NCBI RefSeq assembly: GCF_023078275.1
Contig: NC_062998.1
Location: forward strand, 16,319,916 to 16,383,915
Source: Leguminivora glycinivorella
Taxonomy: Eukaryota > Arthropoda > Insecta > Lepidoptera > Tortricidae
Reading direction: 5' to 3'
DNA: 64,000 nucleotides
Shown here: positions 12,001-22,900 of the stretch, one piece after another
How the letters are laid out: every line of letters starts with the position of its first letter
Position numbering within the stretch: the stretch's first letter is position 1
Translations under genes and position numbers: made by a program
The notes under the pieces: model-generated
What the model saw: the letters and a program-made list of their open reading frames with translations, nothing else
The model's database searches: none
What the model was told of the DNA's origin: nothing

Positions 12001-15000
12001 ACAAGCAGAAGGTGTTGTGCTTCAGCGGGCCGCTCCGCGTGCATTACAACGACGACCCGTATTTCTTCGAACAGTTCAAAATGCCGTTAATAATCACTAT
12101 TTTTGCATGCCGCTGGTATCTTTTTAAGCAAACATTTCATTTTTGGTACAAGTTTTTTATATTTTTCTTTCCAAATGCTTATAATTCTTACATGGTTTAT
12201 CTCATCCTATGGTTACCGCTTGTCTCCATCATCAGATCCTTCCTATTCTTCCTAGGGTATCACGGCATTACTCCACGACACGACTCATGTGACCCTGGGG
12301 TTCGCTTAGGCAAATGATTACTATCTGACCTTCCAACCCAGAAGGTAAACTAGGTCCTCATCATCAGATCAGCTGCATATTATAATATTATGTAAGTATT
12401 GCATTATCCATGTACATGTATGCCAATTTCCTCTTCATTACGGGATGTAACCGTACAAACATAGGTTACCGACATTATAACTTAACTAGGTACTATGCAT
12501 TATCGGATGTCTACATTTTACTAGCTTAGATACAGACCCCTCTCTACTTTTTACACGATATTTAAACTATGCTATTGTTAAATCGGAAACAAAAGAAATT
12601 ATTCAATAACATTGCATTGACCTACAATGCATTTCAGTCACAGAACATCAAATATGAATCTACTTCAACTTCGATCTACTAAACTATGGCTTATCAATCA
12701 CTTTCTTTGTCAAAACCTGTTATTTGCGTCACAAATGTCACAATAACCTCGACCGTCTTTTTAGGGTTCCGTACCAAAAAGATACAACAGGAACCTTTAT
12801 GGTGCGACTCTGTCCGTCTGTCTGTCCGTCTGTCACATTCCTAAATATCTCGAGAACTACTAACGCTATCAACTTGAAATTTGGAATAGTTATGAACATT
12901 GTAATGGCCCCTGTACACACATGGCCAACGGTTCCACCAGCCCTTTGTGAAACCCCTTGGCCAAGATAAGAGCCGCTGTTTACACATTGGCGAACCAATC
13001 ACTTGGCATTGGCTCTTCATGAAAGATGGACGTGGAATGGAAAAGTCTAGGAAATTCTAGATCATAGACATTGACAGAAAAATTTGATTAAAAAATAATA
13101 ACCCCGTAGTAAAATTTAATTATTTGATATATTAACAATTTTTTTAATATTATGATAAGAACATTTATCTTTTTTAGGAAATACATTAAACATTTGCAAG
13201 GTTATTTTATTTCCTAAAATCTAGACTATTATTGACATAGATAAACTTATTATTTTCGTAAATATTTCACTACCGTCCTCTCTGACGGCTGACGACCAAC
13301 TGAATGAAGCGCCAACGTGTAAACGCAGTTGGCCATTGGCGCCAAGATCCTTTGATGTGTGGACAAAAAACCGACACGAATCGGTTGGCCGGCAAGCGCA
13401 AGCGCCAACTGCCAACTTACGGCCAAGTAGCCCTCTACACACATGGCCAAGGGGGTTGGTGGAACTGTTGGCCATGTGTGTACAGCGGCCATTAACCTCT
13501 ACAAATAGAACGTAGATTTTTTTTTTTAGTATATTAATTTTAATTGTAGAAAATGGCCAAAATGAAAGGAGGGCAAACTGTAAATTTCAAGTTACTAGGT
13601 CAAGTGGGGTATAGTTAGAAAGAGCGCCAATTGAACGTAAATAAACTATTTTTTATAATTTTTTTGTTGTGGAAAAAAAAGAATTTTGAAGGAAAATGTA
13701 AAAAAAAATACCGTTCCCCCTCCCCTTATCTCCGAAGTTGACCAACGAAAAATTATGAAAATTTTAGAAAATATTGGTTTTATGCCAAATATTACAAGAA
13801 AAATATAATTGTGTTTGTATTTTAAAAACTTTTTTTTTAATTCACAAAAAGCTTTTCAAATTTTTACTTTCAATTTACCCACCCTTGCGGTATATATCGT
13901 ACTTCAAATTAATACAAGATGTTACGTGAACCATCTTCTTTCTAATAAAGTAAAAATTGTTTAAATCGGTTAACATTATAAAGAAATATCCCTGAAAAAC
14001 TCAACATACTAATACAGGTCGCGCAAATTAGTTACCGAATTCACCGAGAGATGGCGCTTTACACAATAATGCTCATTAGTACCTATACTTTTGTCTTCTA
14101 GTCAAGTCATTAGAGTTATATGAAAAGATGAGATTATTTTACCTAGGTAGAGAAAGTTTGTACGGAACCCTCGGTAGGCGAGTCCGACTCGCACTTGGCC
14201 GGTTTTTTAACATGTGTAAGGTCCCTTGTGAAGATTTTTTTCTACTCGTCGACTTTAATCTGTCAATTAGGACACCACAGACTAAACTATATGTGCCAAC
14301 TTTTCAGTGTTGGATAGTCTTTGACACTTAGTCAACTAAGTATAATATTTCATTACACTTAGGTTAACTGAAAAAAAAAATTAAAAAAAATAGAACTTCA
14401 TTCATACAAGTTCTATACTAATTTGCGATACTTGGCAAATTTTTCTGCATCTGAAACACAATTTTTTTTAATCTATCGCTTTATCGACCAATCAGAGACG
14501 GTTATTGTTATTACAAACAATTGGTTGCTAGGTAATTCGATGTTACAACGGTGAACGACGCTATTTAACATTATAATTTTAACTTGAATGATGATATTTT
14601 TCGTCCATTGATGATGAAAATGATGACTTATAGAAAAAGTATTGTATATGTACAATACTTAGTGATATACTTAAGCTTTTCACTCTCGTACCGTACTATT
14701 AGGCCATAATAACATCATGGTACTCGAATGAAAAGCTCTGTATTATATCACGATTGTATAATAGTACATTACTACAGAGGCCGGGACAAAGGCCTCAGAC
14801 CTATCCGGCCTCGCTTCGCTCGGCCGTCTACGAGTATATGTCTTCGGCCGGCAACCCCATTTCCCGCCGAGGTATGTATAGTGCTTTTCTCAAACATGGT
14901 ATGAAATAAATAAAGTCTACTGAAAATAGTAACTTTGGATGGCTGTATCTCCTAAACGGTGCGTCATAGCGCAAAAATAATCGAATTTTCGTTCCCCTTT

Positions 15001-18000
15001 GAAACCCCGTACACGCTTATAAAAATTTTTTTTTGTATGAAAACGCACCCAAAATCAAATATTGTCTAGGGCCCGTACCAGTTGCAGTCGGCACATCTAT
15101 AAAGCCCCTTATAGTTTTTTTTTAATTGGCTAAATACCTGGATGTTATGTCACAATTATCTGTGTTTGGAAATTAAAAAAACGGCCAAGAGCGTGTCGGG
15201 CACGCTCAGTGTAGGGTTCCGTAGTTTTCCGTATTTTTCTCAAAAACTACTGAACCTATCAAGTTCAAAACAATTTTCCTAGAAAGTCTTTATAAAGTTC
15301 TACTTTTGTGATTTTTTTCATATTTTTTAAACATATGGTTCAAAAGTTAGAGGGGGGGGACGCACTTTTTTTTCCTTTAGGAGCGATTATTTCCGAAAAT
15401 ATTAATATTATCAAAAAACGATCTTAGTAAACCCTTATTCATTTTTAAATACCTATCCAACAATATATCACACGTTGGGGTTGGAATGAAAAAAAATATC
15501 AGCCCCCACTTTACATGTATGGGGGTACCCTAATAAAACATTTTTTTCCATTTTTTATTTTTGCACTTTGTTGCCGTGATTGATATACATATTGGTACCA
15601 AATTTCAACTTTTTAGTGCTTACGGTTACTGAGATTATCCGCGGACGGACGGACGGACGGACGGACAGACAGACATGGCGAAACTATAAGGGTTCCTAGT
15701 TGACTACGGAACCCTAAAAAGAGGACTTTGCCGGCCTTGGCCTGCAAGGTTTGTATGAAATTCCATTATCTATCAATCGTCCTAGCCGCACCTGCAACGT
15801 CATACTTCGCTGCCAATTATAAGGCACATAACATCAATATTTCATACCATGTTTGAGAAAAATACTATTTCCTTTCAATGGCAGTTTTAAATAAAGATTT
15901 CCATGTTGGTAATTTGCTGTGACATTGGAGTGAAGTAAGACTCCATTGATTAAAATATGATCATTTTAGTACTTTGTATTGTTCTTTTTTTTTATGAAAT
16001 AGGAATTAAACTAGCAGGCAGGTCGTCTGATGGTAAGGTATATCTGCTGTCCATGGACACCTGAAACACTAGAAGAGTGCACTACCGGCATTAAAGATGG
16101 GAGTACGCTCTTTTAAACAGGCAATCATGGTCGCCTGCATGATAAACGATAAAACGTCAGCCGTCCCTATCGCACTTACAAATAGTGTGAAAAGGACACT
16201 ATTTGTAAGTGCGATAGGAACGGCCTGACGTTTTTTCGTTTATCACGCGACCATGATTACCTGCCTGATGAATCTCCGGTAGCCAGACATTTTAAAGATT
16301 AGAGGGCAATTCTTGCACGTAAATATAGATCTACATATTTACACCTATGCCAGTATTGTATTCTAGTTGCTTTCAATAAATTTACTACTATCTAGCTTAG
16401 ACTGTCGCGTTAGGTTTACACATCAACATTTTAATGACTTAATATTATTAAATGGAATGGAAGAAAGTTCTGTAAATGGATTTTTTTAACCCAGGCGAAG
16501 TTATGAATTCTAGGCGAAGAGACGGGGGTTGACCGTAGGTACTTAAACCAAAATAATGATGTTTTAAATTGTAACTGCACACGCTGGTTTGCCATTTTCT
16601 GACCTTGGCAACAGTGACAAGCCGTGAGCGTCGTTAATAACGGCCTCGTTACAAATGATCAGTCATCGATCCGCCCGCACCCGGGCTCCCAAGGCTTTCG
16701 CCAACTTTTACCAAACTTGTAATAAGTATTAGCTCCTCATCAACCTGGAAGTTATGCCTCTCACGGCGCATCAGACGATCTAATGTTTGGGAACAAACTT
16801 TCGTTTCCTTATAACCACCATTAACACTCAAATTAGATTATAATAAAAAGTTATCTGTAACTAAGATAAGATTGTAATTAATAAATCGATTTTGATGTAT
16901 GTGTAAATCTAAATACCTATTATTAAATAACATACGAGTCGTGGCGATATGAACTCTGCGTGCGTAGCCGAATGGAACAAACGCTCACGAATCGAAACGC
17001 TAGTAGATATCTATCTCTATCGCTCTTGCGTATTGGCGCGACAGAGCCAGACTACCTTTCGCGGCGTTTCGTCGTTTCGCGTCGCAGAAATTCCATACAG
17101 CTACGGGGCCTGCACTATCATAGGTACGTATAACGACTACATGGAGGCGTATCTGTATGAGTAATGGATCTACCTTTTTTTTTAAAAATAAGCGCGTTAC
17201 AAAACACGGAGAAACTAAAAAGCCAAAAATAATAAACCTTTCAATTCAGATTTCTTATCGTATTGCAATAAGCTAAACATCCAAATTATAAACAAATCAA
17301 TTATTTTTGTAGTCGGTACCAGACCTGTTCGTCGCCTTGCTATTGCCTGTTTGCCCCACCTAACCATACACAGGCTGGTACCGACTCCAAAAATAATTGA
17401 TTTGTTTATAATTTGGATGTTTAGCTTATTGCAATACGATAAGAAATCTGAATTGAAAGGTTTATTATTTTTGGCTTTTTAGTTTCTCCGTGTTTTGTAA
17501 CGCGCTTATTTTTGAAGGCGGTTTTATTTTTTGTTAAAAAGTTTATTTATTTGTTGATTTTTAGTGGTTCCTAGTGATATTATATGTATCAGTCCGAATA
17601 CATGTACAGTAGTGAAAGAATTATCCTTTAACTCCTAACCATTGAGGAGTTGACCTTCCATCATCAGCTCAGCGACATAAAATTATTACCATCAGACGTA
17701 AATACTGGTGTACCTTTGAAAAATAGACTAAAAACATTACATGTGCCTATAACATTTGAAGAGTTCCCTCGATTTCTCCAGGATCCCATCATCAGACCCT
17801 GACTTGGTGCCAATGGGACCATCTCGGGGTTATACCGGTTCGATCAAAAAAAAATTTTTGAAAATCGGTCCACGATTCTCGGAGATATCGAATAACATAC
17901 ATACAAAAAAAAAAAAAAAAAACATTCAGTCGAATTGAGAACCTCCTCCTTTTTTGAAGTCGGTTAAAAAAAGGCTCATCTAAGAATGTAATTCAGCAGG

Positions 18001-19847
18001 ACTCTTCTTAAAGCAGAATTTTAGCGCAGCGCTCTCTGCGGGCGGTTCCTAATGCCCTGTTTATCCGTTTTGCATTTGACTTGTTCTTAGTTCTACCTAT
18101 CATAGCGCGTAGTGACTGCTACTAAGCCGCGGTCCTGGGTTCGAATCCCGGTAAGGACAATTATTTGTGTGATGTGCAAGATGCAATTATTTGTGAGATA
18201 TTTTCTATGTACCTATATAATTTTGTGTTTCACTCGGTGGCAAAGTTTGTTTAACCTTACGAGCCTTGAAACCCTCGCAACGCTCAAGATTCCACTTTTT
18301 GAACCACTCGCTACGCTCGCGGTTCAATATTGAAATCTTTCGCTTGCTCGTGTATCAATACTGGCACGTGCGGTAATGCCCGTGTGGTGACGGGTTAAGA
18401 ATTTCACCTCCCCCTTTCTTCCCGTGGGTGTCGTAGAAGGCGACTGTGGGATATGGGTTAAATTGTGGCGTAGGCGAGAGGCTGGCAACCTGTCACTGCA
18501 ATGTCACAGTTTCGTTTTCTTTCAACCCCTTATTTGCCAAGAGTGGCACTGAAACCTGAGTAGTTTCATGTGCTCTGCCTACCCCTTCATGGGACACAGG
18601 CGTGATTGTATGTTTGTATGCTATATAATTTATTTGTATATTGTATACTAGCTTTTACCCGCGGCTTCGCCCGCGTAATAAAAGTATTCATTAAGATTTT
18701 CATTTGGATCCGTAGGGACCGTAGGTTTCTCTGTAGGTATATTTATCTGCGATTAGTTCGATTGCACATAATACTTTTGCTTGCAATGATTGTAGAAATA
18801 TTACACATCGACCACAGCGTAGGTAATTCTATATACGCTGGGGAAACCTTTATAAACATCCCACATAGCCCGTATTTCGTCACTATGATCGGTGGGTAAA
18901 AAGTACTTTTTTTCTATTATCCCTTACAATTTTTTACATTTTGCTTATACTTATCGCAAACGTAATCTTCAAGCAAGCAAACAACGATCGTCTTAGAGCA
19001 CATTGATTGTAAGAGACCGCCGACCGATTATCCGTATCCCTCTAATGATACCCATATTATCCGTATCCGTATCCGTATCCGTATCGCTATCGCTAACGCT
19101 ATCGCTATCGCTATCGCTATCGCTATCGCTATCCCTATCGCTATCCCTATCCCTATCCCTATCCCTATCCCTTATCAAGATGTTTAATGATATAACACTT
19201 TAAGTTCTCGCGCAGTTAAGAGTGGCACTGATACTTTAGTAGTTTCATGTGCTCTGCCTACCCCTTCATGGGATACAGGCGTGATTGTATTCATGTATGT
19301 ATGTATGTATGTATGTAAGTTCTCGCGCTTTGTACACATATTTAAAGTCACATACAGGTCGAACGCGATTAATTAACATTATTTTTACCTTTTTTCCCAA
19401 CGTTTCGGCCAGGTTGCACTGGCCGTGGTCGCGGAAGACTGACGTCCCAGCAAAATGTCACCGGAGATGTAAACAACACAAAACTACCCGATATTAATTT
19501 ATATAAATGTTCGGGGTAGACAAATAAATATAATCTACCCGCTTTTAGTTAATGTTTATTTCCCACCATGTTTATTTTAAAGGTAAAAATAATGTTAATT
19601 AATCGCGTTCGACCTGTATGTGACTTTAAATATATGTTTAATGATTTCTTATCAAGTGCTAAAATATAAAGTTTCATGGTTTTATCATTTAAAATTAAGA
19701 AATCCCATACAAACTTTCAACCTCTTTTTCAACCCCTTCATCCCTTTTTTCGAAATAAAAAGTAGCCAATGTTCTGTCTCAGGGTCTAAAGATTGTCTGT
19801 TCCAAATTTCATCAAAATCGGTTGCGTGGTTTAAGCGGGAAAGCGTA

Positions 19848-19940
<93 letters not shown>

Positions 19941-22900
19941 GTTACTTTCGCATTTATAATATTAGTATGGATTATATCGTTGTCTGAGTACTTACCCACA
20001 ACACAAGCGTTCGTGAGCTTGCCGCGGGACTCAGTCAATCTGTGTAAGTGCGTTTTCACATTATCCGATCCGATATCGGATGTAGAACCGATATCCCATA
20101 TCAGCCGGCACCTTTAATTTCTACCTTTGAAATCCTAACCATTTTCGTTCCCCAGGACTACAAAGAGCGCGCGGCCCGTCGAGCCGCGGACGTGTGCGCG
20201 TACGAGGTGGTGCCGAGCGCTGCGCAGGTCGGCGCGAGCGACGAAGACGCGGCCGACAAGCCGCACCTGCCTGGCTACCTTGGCAGCTATGGCGTCGACT
20301 GCAAAGCGGTAAGAAGAAGCGATTCTGGCTCCGCTCGGCTCTCATTGCTACGTACCAAAGAGGATCGAGTATTATAGAGATTTACTGTCAAAGTAAGATG
20401 TGTAATCACAGTGCATGGACTGCCATCCCTGCGTTAAACTTTTGAACCTCAGTTTTAACATTTTGGCCCATATTGTTAGCTTGATATGTGTTAAAATGTC
20501 AAATATTAATATTAGCGCCATCTAGCAGAGCGTTCCCCAAAGGTGTAACGCCATCTAGGCCACCGTACCTTTTTCTCTATGGCTTTGAGGTACGTTTTTT
20601 TCTTAGACTTTATCCGTTTGTACGGAGTTAAAGCCTGACAAGATTTTATTTGACCCTGAGAGTGTCGCTAAAAACCGATTTCATATGGCAATAATGTGCG
20701 GACGTCATATATAATGGGGACAGTGTGTACTAGTTTCGCGTTAATATTTGTAGAAAATTAAAACATGGTTTTAGAGAATCAAAATTTAATAAGTTAGGTT
20801 TAAAGACTTGCTACTTCTTTCCGCACAGCCTAAAATACAAGGATCTGGTACCTTTATCGAAGTCGTCGATGTTTGTTTTCTTTTTACGTGGGACCTTGTT
20901 TTGTACTGGTGGCAATACTGGCAATGATGGAACGGCCTCCTTATTTCTTCAAGTATTTTTCACGGCAGACTTACAGACACCATAAATAAGAACAAAAAAT
21001 ATATTACGCTAAATCGAAACCAACTAATCAATGCAGGAGAACCGCACTATAAACTGTCAGTGCCGGACACGTCAACAACCGATCTCGGAACATTGTTGTC
21101 GAAATGCTGTGAAATCCTTCATCCTTTTATGTTGTACGTAATTTATCACATTCAGTAAAGTTATTTTCACTTTTTTTATATTATTTTAGGCATATTTGCG
21201 ATGAAACCGTTAGAAAATTTTAAATATTTACTTCGAGTTTACATCACTGACATTCGATGATTTTCGATGACGGTGTCAAATAGTTCTTCCATTAAAAGAA
21301 ATTAGTTCAGCTGAAAATCCGCAACGCGGCGAGGGTCAAATAAAAACTTGTCAGGCTATACATATGTCTTTGTACATACTTAGCAATTATTGGAATAGAT
21401 ACAACTATTATGACGTTCCTTTGCGTGCGCATCCACCGATAAAATAATTATTCGATTTTTGACAACCCTAAATAGTCGAAGTCGAAAGGGACAATAAAAT
21501 TCGACTCTAAACTTGCTGTCAATCTTCGGTTTTGTAGATATGACTGACTGTTCAATTATGTAGTGTCATTCACGATAACCATGATATCCACGGACGCGAT
21601 TTTTACCGCCATTGTCCCAACGTTGTCCCGGATACATGTAGCCCAAAGAGGATCGAGTAATATAGAGAGTTACCTACTGTCGAAATAAAATGTGTAATCA
21701 CAGTGCATAGACTGCCATCTCTTGACACAGGTGTAAAACTTTTGAACCTCAGTTTTGACAATTTGGCCCATATTCTTAGCTTGATATGTTTTAAAATGTC
21801 AAATAATTAGCACCATCTAGCCGAGCGTACCCCAAAGGTGTAATGCCATCTAGGCCACCGTACCTTTTTCTGTATAGTACTGAGGTACAGAATGTGACTA
21901 CTGACCCGTAGGTACAATATTTAATTCCGAAAACCCTGACATGACTTATGGTTGTATAATTATTTCACTGCGGTGTATGAGTGCTATGAGGCGCACAGAT
22001 GTAATGCGAAAAGGGTTTCCTTCGGAAACATTCGTATTTGTCATGTTAGTTCAGTCAATGTCAGTACATCTTGTACTGACACTGACTGAAATAGCAAGAC
22101 ACGTTCGTACGTTTCCGTAACAATTCGAAGGGAAATCTTTTCTCACTACATCTGTATGTAGGTAGTAAATTAAATTAGTAATATTAAAAATAATAATTAT
22201 TTTAGCCTACTGAACTATACCTCAGTGTATGTGACGTCTGTTTTCGACCTTGAAAATAACAATATGTGACAATATGACCATGACGTATTTGTATAGTTCA
22301 ATAATATACACGGTGTTTCCGGTATCACTCAAAACCTCAGACACCCCAACTGATTTTTATTTTTTTAAACTCATCTAGAGTATTCATCTTTTAATCTGAT
22401 CGTTACTTTTTTTTAAATCGAATTTTTAATTTTCTGTACAGCTCTACTTGACTTTTAGCTCTACACTCAATAAAATAATTGCTAACTACCATCATAAACC
22501 ATAAGACTATTTATTTGTGTACGTTACTGCAACGACATAAGGTTTACCAATACACAGCTAAGATGTCACTGTAAAACACTTTAAAGCTTTGTCACAGTAA
22601 ACTTCAAATTGGACAGGTAATCGCAGTAAGCAAATAAACTCAATATTCAAAATGACAAGGTTGTAATTAGGTACGAGTTATGATAAACATTAAGATTAAA
22701 CTGACAAACAACGTCAAACTAGTAGCGGAAAAAATAATCGTCCAAGTAACCGGCCAGTATTAATACCCCTAAATACTGAAAAAAGGTAAACAACCTCTAG
22801 CAATGCGATATACACAATGTTGTATTACGAGTACAATAGAATGGGCACGTAAAAAATAACTAATAATACTAATTTAAATAAAAATATTACCCCCATCAAG

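Noticed and set aside
19003..19203. Ser/Leu or Asp/Ser repeat frames
   Set aside because: Direct products of the hexanucleotide tract.
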